Source: Semisulcospira habei
Taxonomy: Eukaryota > Mollusca > Gastropoda > Semisulcospiridae
Direction of reading: 5' to 3'
Length of the DNA stretch: 64,000 nt
NCBI GenBank assembly: GCA_036245525.1
Contig: BTPG01000004.1
Coordinates: 163,375,025 to 163,439,024 of the forward strand
Under the pieces are notes generated by a model. The model worked only from the letters and a program-made list of their open reading frames with translations, was not told where the DNA came from and ran no database searches. This document shows, piece by piece, positions 42,500 through 51,299 of this stretch (its first letter is position 1; the number at the start of each line of letters is the position of its first letter). Made by a program: the position numbers and the translations under genes.

Positions 42500-45400
42500 T
42501 CATTTCATCAACTAACTCATTGATTAGTTCATCAACCAGTTCATCAGCTATTTCTTCAGATAACTTGAGCCTGTAATGACCAGGTGCATAAGCTTTCTCC
42601 TTACTGAAAAACACTCGTTTCGTGTCCCCTACTGCTAGAGACTTCTTTTGTGTTTGAATCATTTCAATATTGTGTCTATTTGACCTCAGTGTTTTGTTTG
42701 GATAATCAGGCATCAGTTCTCCATCTAACACTTTCTTGTAATGTTCATGACGGATGTCTTTATTTTTTATTGCTGTTTTTTTAATTCCTTTGGCTTTGGA
42801 TTGACTTCCCTTTTGATGCAGTATAGAATACATTTTTGATCTCAGTCCAACATACTCAACTATAGGCACACCATTTAGTTCATCTTTAAACTTACCAGGC
42901 ACTTTCTTGTTTTGTGTGTTGAACAGTGGATGGTCTTTAGGGTAATCAGATGTGTCATACATGTGTAACTCTGTTTTCATGTCTTCATAAAAGTCTTCAG
43001 TAGGCACGTCTATGATCATAGAGTCAGTGTCAGTGTATAGCAGACGACACTCAGGATACTTCGGTTTAAAGTAATCATAATAAAATTCAAGCATCAACAG
43101 TTTTGACAACTCCAGAATTGCCATACCAATGAATACTGGCTTGTCTAGTTTAACAATCTTTTTTTTGAGTGACACTGCATACAATGATGAATGAAATTCT
43201 TTGTACCCTGTGTACTGTGGCTTACCTGTAAGTTTAATTGCACCTGATTCAGTTGTAACCAGTCTCACATCTTTGCGGTGATGAGGATTTTCCATCGTCT
43301 TACCAAAACAGGCATTGTTCATAAGCTTAAAGAAGTCTTTGTCAAATGCAGTGTTGCCGTCTCTGGCACGCAATGTGGTGTTCTTCATTATGTAATCTTT
43401 CATGAAAGCACTCTGATCAAATTGAATTCCTCTGTGAACTTTCTTTAGTACTAACCCATGTCTGATGTAAAACTGCAACAAGCGATAGTGACACACGTAA
43501 TTGAATTTATCATTTAAATTTGGTACAAGTTTGGTGTCTTCTTTTTTCCCCGTCATACTCATTTTCTCAACAGCCAACGGATAATCATTGTGGTAATCAT
43601 GTAGGTGGTGTGGGTACTCCAGGTCTACTTCAAAGATCCAACCCTTTTCATCATTTTGACCTCGATCCATAATATATTTTGTTAATTTTTTTATACCATA
43701 CTGTGACAAATCATACAAACAAAAGTTTTTTAATGGTAATAATTCACACATCGCGAATCCGTACAAATTGTTAGCGTCCACGTACGTAATAAATGACCTT
43801 GGCTTTGAGGGGTCAAAGTCATCAAGATATTTATTATTTGCCTTGGCATAATTGTTTGCTGCTAGACTAATCCCTCCCCTCAATCCACGTTCCACCATTT
43901 CACCCATCGTACGATCAGACAACAGGTCTATAAATATCTTACTGGATTTCAAAAATGCATCCCATGTCATGCCAGGACTAGTGATGTAACAAGCAGGGTC
44001 AAGCTTGTAGTGTAACAAACCCTTTTCACGGTAACTTTCAAATATATCTGCTAGCAAGCAAACGTCAGCTTTCAAGTACTGGTCGTGATAGTCACCAATT
44101 GTTTGACATCCTAACTTCCCCCATGCATCAAGTGCGTGTTGATATTCAGAGTCAGAAATACCTTTGCCAGTTAGTGTAGAATAAAATTTCTCTTTTGGTG
44201 GCAGTCTTGTTTCTTCAAACACAACCCAGTCACTGATGTACTCATATGGATAAACACCTTTTTTAATCAAGTCCGGCTCAAAATATTTACTTGTTATTGG
44301 ATACTCAGTCAGTCCTTCTGCTAGACTAGCCAACCCTAAAGACAGATGTTGCATAGAGTCATAAAATGCTAATTTATCTAACCTAAAAGTCAAGTATTTC
44401 TCAGTTGTCTGGGCAATACAACTTATGTTTCTGTACGACTCATCCACAGCCTGCATGATAATATGTGAATCATATCCTTTGAGATTGTGGAAAAAGATAG
44501 GTAACTTATATGTCTTAGGATCTATTTTTAATAATAAGTTACAATTGCTATGTGCAGCACCTCTGTAACATCCAGTTATGTGATCATGGTCACGAACTTT
44601 ATCACCCCCCAGAGGCTGTTCACAAATCCAACACATCTCAGCTGTATCAAATTTCAGTTTGTCTTCTTCTGTCATCACTAAAGGCATCTGACATGTTGTG
44701 AGATACTGTACTACCTGACTATACAGATGTCTCATTTCTGTTAAAAACAGACATGCTGCATTTTCACCTCTGTAGATAACAGGCTCTGAATGAAGACCGT
44801 CTGACCTAACAATAATGTATCCAAAAGAACACACCACTTGGTCACTCAATTTTATAGTCTTTGGTAATGACTCTGGAATTGGACCTTCATATGGAACGAC
44901 GAGTGATTCAAAATCTGCGTATACTACAAATGGCAGCTTTTGTTGATTAACATAGTTCTTGAAATAAACCTTGCTGCCAGGATCTGGATACCTAAGTATT
45001 GTTTGAATGTCATCAGCCGACCTACAGTGCTGGGTATGCTTATGTGCCACTTTTATACAGGAGAATCTTTGTAAACATCTCTTACACACTTCCTGTTTAC
45101 CATTATGTTTTGATACATGATTATGAATTAGACGTGACATATTTCTGATAATTGTGTAGTGAAAGTTATCACCAGAGCTTATTAGCAACATATCAACATG
45201 TTTATCTTCTGACTGTCCATATGTTGGGGCAATTGGTGATACTCTAATTGGCTGTAACTTATTCTCTGACTCATTTTCCCACACATACACATTCACAGAT
45301 ATATCAGGATTTAGTTTTTCAAACAAGTCTATGTCCTCTATTTTAACAGGGAACTCAATGCCACTGAAGTTGAGTTCGTTTATAAATTTGGTATAGTTAG

Positions 45401-45911
45401 ATACACGTTCAGGTTTTGTTTTTACAAAATGAAGTTTAGAAAGCACACACCACATGAAACATAAATTATCATTGTTCTGAATATTGACGACAGCCTTTTT
45501 TTTTGCAACCTCAGTTGGAAGTGGTATCCATGATTTGCCTAAAATAGGATGATATCTTGACTGCTTTAGTTGTAGTTCATGTACAAGGCCTTCATGCCAG
45601 CCAGACCCTTGCATTTCTGCTCTGTCAATTGCTTCATGGAAGTCTGGTAACAATCTTTCTCTAAACACTTTCTCTAGTTCTCTTCTCGAATTAACTGTGT
45701 GCTGCCTTGTCGAGATATACGTTACAATAACTTCACCAACATCTCTGACAAATTCTATTTTTGCAACAATCTGAATCTTTACACTATCAGAAAGAAGGTT
45801 ATTTTGTATGACTAAAAAAGATCTTTCTATTGATTCATAGACATTGTAAATATTATATATAGGTAAGTCAGTTGTGTGAAACACGTTTCTTAATCTTTGA
45901 CGGTTGTCCAT
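42486..45911 (-). CDS. POLB: Protein-primed family B DNA polymerase
   Basis: 1141 residues, uninterrupted. N-terminal domain with a Cys in NNDNLCFMWCVL (C151) and a His in DNFHYTII (H251), similar in layout to OTU-like cysteine proteases; zinc-finger-like CKRC-x10-H-x5-C (about 276-296); exonuclease motifs YADFESL (331), NLKGYDSHI (476) and YLKADV (612); an inserted Cys/His segment CWIC ... RDHDHITGCYRGAAHSNC (427-457), HNH/endonuclease VII-like; polymerase motif A YVDANNLYG (710), motif B FKLMNNACFGKTMEN (861), motif C LLYTDTDSM (958). Family role: replicates the linear genome from a terminal protein primer. Start ATG follows aaataaaaaag. Confidence 0.96.
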   Translation of the reverse strand: MDNRQRLRNVFHTTDLPIYNIYNVYESIERSFLVIQNNLLSDSVKIQIVAKIEFVRDVGEVIVTYISTRQHTVNSRRELEKVFRERLLPDFHEAIDRAEMQGSGWHEGLVHELQLKQSRYHPILGKSWIPLPTEVAKKKAVVNIQNNDNLCFMWCVLSKLHFVKTKPERVSNYTKFINELNFSGIEFPVKIEDIDLFEKLNPDISVNVYVWENESENKLQPIRVSPIAPTYGQSEDKHVDMLLISSGDNFHYTIIRNMSRLIHNHVSKHNGKQEVCKRCLQRFSCIKVAHKHTQHCRSADDIQTILRYPDPGSKVYFKNYVNQQKLPFVVYADFESLVVPYEGPIPESLPKTIKLSDQVVCSFGYIIVRSDGLHSEPVIYRGENAACLFLTEMRHLYSQVVQYLTTCQMPLVMTEEDKLKFDTAEMCWICEQPLGGDKVRDHDHITGCYRGAAHSNCNLLLKIDPKTYKLPIFFHNLKGYDSHIIMQAVDESYRNISCIAQTTEKYLTFRLDKLAFYDSMQHLSLGLASLAEGLTEYPITSKYFEPDLIKKGVYPYEYISDWVVFEETRLPPKEKFYSTLTGKGISDSEYQHALDAWGKLGCQTIGDYHDQYLKADVCLLADIFESYREKGLLHYKLDPACYITSPGMTWDAFLKSSKIFIDLLSDRTMGEMVERGLRGGISLAANNYAKANNKYLDDFDPSKPRSFITYVDANNLYGFAMCELLPLKNFCLYDLSQYGIKKLTKYIMDRGQNDEKGWIFEVDLEYPHHLHDYHNDYPLAVEKMSMTGKKEDTKLVPNLNDKFNYVCHYRLLQFYIRHGLVLKKVHRGIQFDQSAFMKDYIMKNTTLRARDGNTAFDKDFFKLMNNACFGKTMENPHHRKDVRLVTTESGAIKLTGKPQYTGYKEFHSSLYAVSLKKKIVKLDKPVFIGMAILELSKLLMLEFYYDYFKPKYPECRLLYTDTDSMIIDVPTEDFYEDMKTELHMYDTSDYPKDHPLFNTQNKKVPGKFKDELNGVPIVEYVGLRSKMYSILHQKGSQSKAKGIKKTAIKNKDIRHEHYKKVLDGELMPDYPNKTLRSNRHNIEMIQTQKKSLAVGDTKRVFFSKEKAYAPGHYRLKLSEEIADELVDELINELVDEMIKNA

Positions 45912-46023
45912 CTTTTTTATTTGTCCGACAAAAAAATAAATAGAAAATTATATAATGAAAATGGCACTTTATTGACTGTAACTCCTACAAAACAGATTTG
46001 TTTACACACTGACTCAATCATCA

Positions 46024-46368
46024 TTATTGTATGTGTAATACCATTTTATTAAATGTAATATCGTTAAAATATAAATTTATTTTATATAGTTCTTTTGCTA
46101 AATTACTACACAATTTAGTAAACCAACCATCGTAATATTCGTTAACAGTAAATGATTGTGTCTTAATATCAACAGTTATTTTTTTAATAAATGGATTATC
46201 AACACATAAAGTTATATTACCAGACATATACACTGTTGTTGGTAACATAAATAAATTACCAGGTGACTCTCTATTATTAAGCTGGCTTTCATATTTAACA
46301 TCTTTAAAGCAATGTGTAATATCTATGATTTCACTAATAGGCCAATTTTGTCTGTCTGTCAATGTCAT
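46024..46368 (-). CDS. Polinton 114-residue protein, unknown function
   Basis: ATG at 46368 (MTLTDRQNWPISEI) after ctttaaaa; six earlier in-frame codons begin without ATG. Contains HCFKDVKYESQLNN, LFMLPTTVYMSGNITLCVDN and KITVDIKTQSFTVNEYYDG, mostly beta-strand-like, no membrane helix. It sits between polymerase and ATPase on the same strand, 27 bp after the ATPase stop, so probably co-expressed. No family recognised; not protease-like. Confidence 0.65.
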   Translation of the reverse strand: MTLTDRQNWPISEIIDITHCFKDVKYESQLNNRESPGNLFMLPTTVYMSGNITLCVDNPFIKKITVDIKTQSFTVNEYYDGWFTKLCSNLAKELYKINLYFNDITFNKMVLHIQ

Positions 46369-46395
46369 TTTTAAAGACAAACCCAAAAGTATAAA

Positions 46396-47001
46396 TTAAT
46401 TCACTAACCCATACCCTGTAGGTTGATCTGTCTTTAAAATGAGCTTTAGATGCTTAGTTGATTTCAGTTTATTTTTTACATCATCCCGTTCTTGCTTATT
46501 TGGAATGACATCGTTCTCTCTGAGACAGTCTTCAAAGCTGTCACGGTCCTTACAGTAAAACAAACAGATAAACTTTAACTGTTCTCGAAAATCTTTCAGT
46601 ACAGTATTATATTTCTGAGTGAGAATCCATACACTTATGTTTGCATGTCTGCCACTGAAGGCAAGTTCTGCTAATATGTTTCTCTTTTTGACAATGTCTT
46701 TCTCTGCAGAACAGTCATCGACTATGAACAATGTTGGCTGTCCTTCAAATTGCTTGTATAAATATAGCAGGTAATCATTCAGTTTTTTCTCAGGGTCGAC
46801 TAAGTATATGTTGTTGTCAGTCCAAATGAATAAACGGTTGTGATAAGCTTTGTTGTGTTTGATTGTTGGACAAAATATTACAATGTTTTCGAAATGATGA
46901 AGGTATCTTGTTTGTAAGAGGTTAAGAACAAATTGAGTTTTTCCACAGCCCGTGGCACCGGCAAATAAGCCGCAATGTGGGTCATGCGTCATTAAGTCCA
47001 T
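46396..47001 (-). CDS. ATP: Packaging ATPase (A32/FtsK-HerA type)
   Basis: 201 residues from ATG at 47001 (after gtttttaaa). Walker A GATGCGKTQ (residues 15-23), Walker B TLFIVDDCS (D95, D96), and a TQKYN sensor-like motif about 30 residues after Walker B, as in A32-like ATPases of Polintons and large DNA viruses. Family role: pumps the genome into preformed capsids. Frame intact; length is typical of the compact Polinton form. Confidence 0.92.
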   Translation of the reverse strand: MDLMTHDPHCGLFAGATGCGKTQFVLNLLQTRYLHHFENIVIFCPTIKHNKAYHNRLFIWTDNNIYLVDPEKKLNDYLLYLYKQFEGQPTLFIVDDCSAEKDIVKKRNILAELAFSGRHANISVWILTQKYNTVLKDFREQLKFICLFYCKDRDSFEDCLRENDVIPNKQERDDVKNKLKSTKHLKLILKTDQPTGYGLVN

Positions 47002-47336
47002 TTTAAAAACACAATATAATCTGTTTGTACAAAAACACTATGCTTGCCTTTCTGGTTATAAAAGGGGTTTCAAACTAACCACTCACACCGCAAGCCTTAT
47101 AATAATGACTACGAAAAGCTTGTCTGGTTTTATTTATGGTGTGCGGTCTGTGATTTTAGACCTTACGCCCAGAAGCTGCAAGGTCCAAAATCACAGATAG
47201 GTCCGCCATTATCATGTTGGTTGGGTAAACAAGGTAATAAAACGCACGCAACACAAATGTCCGTGATCTGGTTTCAATTTAAATGCATAACACGACAAGG
47301 CAATGTCCGTGATCTGGTTCAAAGTAACAAATCACA
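47002..47336. promoter_or_regulatory. Spacer between ATPase and right repeat, with hairpin
   Basis: Non-coding. A stem of 17-bp arms with one mismatch (tctgtgattttagacct, 47147-47163, and aggtccaaaatcacaga, 47181-47197) has a 17-base loop. Two direct repeats of aatgtccgtgatctggtt lie near 47258 and 47301. Could contain the leftward promoter for ATPase, the 114-residue gene and polymerase. Confidence 0.5.
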
Positions 47337-48274
47337 CCCGATTTTCTCCTCGAGTGATCTAAAACACTTGTAAACATGATGGGGTGTATACTAAATTGAA
47401 TAATTGAGGTCTCTCCTGGGATTAAAGTTGTGGGTTTCAATTTAAATGCATCACGCGACAGACTAATAAATAACTGTATGAAAGGCTGATTGTCACCCGC
47501 TGGAGCGAAAACAGGAAACCGTTTCACAACCAATTTTCAAGCCCAACTTTCTGGTTATGAAAGAGATGCAATCTTGTAAACTAACAATGACTACACAACA
47601 GCTGTCTCTACCTACAGGTTATGACGGCAATAACTGCACCCAACAGGAATCCGGTTTCATCACGCGACAGTCTTGAGCACAAAGGCCGATTGTTCAACAG
47701 CGCAATGTCCGTGTGCGTCGCAGCAGTCACGATGCATGAAGTGAAAACTTTTCACAGATAAATTTTCACGTTGGACGTTTCATTTACGAACGACGTGGTG
47801 TTCCACATTTGGGAAATAACCTATATTAGAGATTTGTTCTATATTTTTGGTTTGCCCCAGAGTAAGAAAAATGACATAGTGGTTTAGTGACATACATTGA
47901 AGCGTTGACACAAAAAGGAATGCTAATTTGTTTTGTGTGTGCAGAGAGAGAGAGAGAGAGAGAGAGACACTATTTGGGCATAGAAGACTATTGTTTACAA
48001 TGGTGGTATGAACAGGAAGTAGACACTATTTCTCAGGAAGGCCAACTCTGACAGCATTGAGTGGTGGGGTGTGGGGGTGTGTGTGTGGGGGGGTGGGTGG
48101 GTGGTGTGTATTTCTCGGGAAGATATTTTAACTAGCCTTTTGTTTCCAAGGGGTTGGGGGACCTGACTGGGCAGATAAATCTGTTAAATGAATTTGGTCA
48201 AGTGCGTTTGTTTATTTACGGAAAGGATTAAATAAATCAATTGTTTCTTAAATGGGTGGGGTTGTATTCTCCTA
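47337..48274 (-). repeat. Polinton right terminal inverted repeat
   Basis: Reverse complement of 31207-32190. Near-identical from 47491 outward, with a shorter (GA)n at 47944-47968 than its left counterpart; diverged but alignable inward to about 47337. Ends GTTGTATTCTCCT at 48274. Confidence 0.93.
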
Positions 48275-48480
48275 TATTGTATCTCTCCACCCCCCCCCCT
48301 CCCCCTCCTGGACCCCCTGTGACCAAGTTTGGGTTTGAAGTTGTGAATAGTACATGTATTTGAAGAAGAAAATATGTTGGTCAAATATGGCTATTTTTGA
48401 CTTATTTCCAGGTCCTCTGTGACCTTGACCTTTGAGAGAGGTCAATGAAACTGGTATGATTAGAAAGGTCTTGAGACTCT
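48275..48480 (+). repeat. Tandem-unit element, right part, after Polinton
   Basis: After a short poly-C stretch, caagtttgggtttgaagttg and tgaccttgacctttgagaga boxes match the units at 25220-25400 and 30890-31180. This is the continuation of the element split by the Polinton. Confidence 0.75.
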
Positions 48481-49225
48481 TTTTTGCTTTGTGCGTCAGC
48501 AAAAAGTAAAAATATAATAACAAGCCAGCTTCTTGATACAATCAGACAATATCAGTGACTGATTTAAAAGCAGCATTTGTCACCATGCAGACATTGATGA
48601 AACACTTTAGATTTGACTTAATTTTCTCTCTCTCTCCTGCACACACATCATCGCTCTCTAAGAAAAGCATGCATCATCAGCAGTCCACACATGATGTGTG
48701 TTAACACATCAAATTGCTTGCCACAGCGTGTCCAGCATTTTGCTTATGGTGAAATACTAATGAAATTCTGTGTCATCCTTGGCAGCCCAAAACAAGGTAT
48801 GAACTCTTTAAAACATTGTGCAGAGGCATAGACAATACACTTTATCACTAAAGTGAACATCGTGACCAAATTATTTTTCTCATTATGTGGTAATCATGGC
48901 TGATTGTTTACAGGTACATGTAGCTACATTTTTCACGTTTCTATTGCCTCTATGTTTAAATGAATCTTTTAGCTTCAAAACAATCTTTTAAAACCATATC
49001 ATGTTTAGCAGTAGGCGGTTGATTGAACGAAGACAATTGGAATGTATTCATATTCATTCATGTTGGAGAGTTGATTTTTGTGGAAGGTACATGATTCAAC
49101 CAATCCTCTGTGCGCATGGGCACATCATGTAAGAAGAAATGAAGCATCATTAAAATTACGTAAGTTTTGCACTGCCACGAATTAGTCCGGTCCTGCAAGG
49201 GGGACAAGCCAAAGTAATGAGAAGA
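48481..49225. other. No gene recognised
   Basis: AT-rich, no supported frame, short (TC)n at 48623-48636. Confidence 0.4.
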
Positions 49226-49560
49226 TACAGTCACAGAAAGATGCCAGAGCCATTCTCGTAGAGACAGTCACCCGTGTATGTGTTGTGCTGGCAGCATCAG
49301 AGCCATTAATTTTTGTCATGGAGACAAGTCACCATGTACGCGTTGTGCTTGCAGCATCACAGCCATTTTCATGGTGACAGTCACCACTATAATTATGCCT
49401 TGTGCTGGCAGCATCACAGCCATTCTCATGGAGACTGTGACCGTGTATGTGTATTTGCTGCCAGCATCAAAGCCATTTTCATGGAGACAGTCACCATGCA
49501 CACGTGCTTCCAGAGTCAGAGCCATTTACGTGGAGTCACCATGTACGCGTTGTGCTTGCG
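49226..49560 (+). repeat. Minisatellite, unit about 55-65 bp, five to six copies
   Basis: Units of the form gagacagtcaccatgtacgc, gttgtgcttgcagcatcaca, gccattttcatg repeat with variation. Both strands are partly open because the unit lacks stops, which explains short frames here; no protein is supported. Confidence 0.8.
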
Positions 49561-50124
49561 GCTAGAAAAGCGACCCCCATCCCTTGCGATGCGAAGGTGC
49601 GCACAACTGAGTCTTCGGAGCAAATGCCAGAGCGTAAAACGCATACCTAAGGGAGGCAACCATGCCCAATAGGGAGTGATTTTGCTCGCTATGTTTACCT
49701 CTCTTGCACCGACAGACCTGGCCACAGGCGGCACACCGTTGACTCGGATCGGCATAACAAAGCCGGATCGCGAAAGATAGGACTATCTGAGCCGGCACGC
49801 GCTGAACACGCTCTCGATCGCTCGCAAAACAGCTGTCAGGAACTAGAAAGTTATGGACTCAAATGCATTTCTTCATAACTTTTGCACATAACTTTTGCTG
49901 TTCATGCACAAAGCAGTTTACAGAAAACGCGATTGGCACTACGCTAAGGCGGAACACATGTCATCATGTTTTTTTGGCCCGATGCGACTGTCGACAGGCA
50001 GTATTTTCTGAACTAAACAAAAACTGATGAAAATAAACAAAATGATTCTAGTTACTTCCATGCAGGTACGCATCCTCGCTTTCGGGCTTTACTGACGGTC
50101 TACAATATATCTATCTATATCCCG
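49561..50124. other. No gene; possible unclassified retroposon piece
   Basis: 49570-49800 is GC-rich, with a gatcggcataacaaagccggatcgcg block that loosely resembles 58120-58170 (gatccggctatgcacctatctgagtcggcg). No further structure is assignable. Confidence 0.35.
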
Positions 50125-50335
50125 TAGTCTTGCCGACCGTTGGCAGTGAGGCACCGGCACTGATGGGGACTTGGGGCAACCAGCTCCCTCCATTCCTCTC
50201 TGTTCTCTGCCATTCTTAGCGTATCACCCAGCCTCAGTCCTGTCCACTCTGAGATATTGTCCTCCCATCATCTTTTCCTCTGTCTTCCTCTCCTTCGTCC
50301 TCCTTGCGGCACAGTGCCTTGCAGGATTGTTTACG
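50125..50335 (-). pseudogene. Non-LTR retrotransposon ORF2, C-terminal fragment
   Basis: The minus strand reads ILQGTVPQGGRRRGRQRKR, a stop, then WEDNISEWTGLRLGDTLRMA and ENREEWRELVA. This is the familiar C-terminal tail of endonuclease/reverse-transcriptase LINEs in invertebrates (GRRRGRQ-x-KRWEDNI-x-EWTGL). Only the tail is left, with one in-frame TGA. Confidence 0.75.
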
Positions 50336-51299
50336 GTCTACACTGATACATAATTTGGTGACCTAGGATACTTTGGTATTTCACATTTCGAAATCAGTTA
50401 TTTCTAACTGGTGCAGATTTTTCGGCGGATATGAACAAGCACACCGGCTCAGTGCCTGTTTTGTGAGTCGCACTGGATAGGTACCGGCTGCCACATTGGA
50501 TAAGAACCAGCACGAATGATTTTTGTGTAGTGCCGGAGCCAGCGGCAATGCTTTTACGTAACTTGATTAAGATGCCCGCGGTGTAAATACCTGTTTGTCA
50601 GTGTGTATGCCTATTAGCACAGAGACATCGCTCTGTTATAATTATGGAAGAATGTTGACACTAAACAACACTGAATAACTGAAATATTATTGCAATACGG
50701 ACAGTATTAACTTAACTGTACAAAAAGTGTCATTGATATATTCATTAGAATCTGAACTGTTTGCTAGAAACGTGGACTAAAATTGAATGTTTTTGTTATA
50801 AAATGTATTAAAGATTTAACTGACGTAAAAAAAAAAAAAAGGGTCTCAGTTGAAAAAACAACTATATCTTCAAATACTATATCTTCAAATGAAAATATGC
50901 TTTCTGCATTACGCATCAGTTTGAGATGACTTTGTCGGGGCCGGATTCACTCATCAATTAAATAATTATATGTATGATATTTTTTTAATAGGAGCATTTC
51001 ACTTTATGTTTTAGGAAGCAATATGAATTTTGAATGTTACCACTGTGGGACGGAATTTAACCAAATTATAAAGCATAGCATAGATGAACATGTTGATCTG
51101 AACTTAAAATCGGCTGTTTGACAATTAATGGCTTAATGAGGAGGGACTTCGGAGTTGTCCCCTCCGATCTCATGAAAGAGGGCAAAACTATAATTGAAAA
51201 TGAATGCGCCGCCCAAGAAATTGTTTTGTCAAGTGAAAGTACATCGCCATCAACTGCTGTTGAGATCAACTTACAAGTAGTTGTATAAACAAAGGGTAT
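50336..51299. other. No gene assigned; one zinc-finger-like peptide
   Basis: Mostly AT-rich. At 51023-51115 a short frame MNFECYHCGTEFNQIIKHSI with CxxC and HxxxxH spacing directly follows a tgttttag acceptor-like sequence; it may be an N-terminal piece of the LINE that follows. Weak. Confidence 0.3.

Larger units (their letters stand above)
31207..48274. mobile_element. Polinton/Maverick (adintovirus-like) element, nearly intact, 17.07 kb
   Basis: Bounded by inverted repeats starting 5'-AGGAGAATACAAC and ending GTTGTATTCTCCT-3' (AG...CT termini, as usual for Polintons). It encodes integrase, protein-primed polymerase, packaging ATPase, double-jelly-roll capsid and a battery of accessory virion-type proteins, the defining set. 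Length is typical (15-20 kb). A 6-bp target duplication is expected but not seen: gtatat on the left, atattg on the right. Damage: 1.24-kb insertion at 34876-36117 including an N gap, frameshifts at about 40286 and 40905. No adenain-type protease was found. Confidence 0.95.

Noticed and set aside
49226..49560. CRISPR-like spacing of repeats
   Set aside because: Units vary, have no constant spacer, and the genome is eukaryotic; it is a minisatellite.
51023..51115. Host zinc-finger gene
   Set aside because: Only about 30 codons with irregular spacing next to a LINE; insufficient to call a gene.
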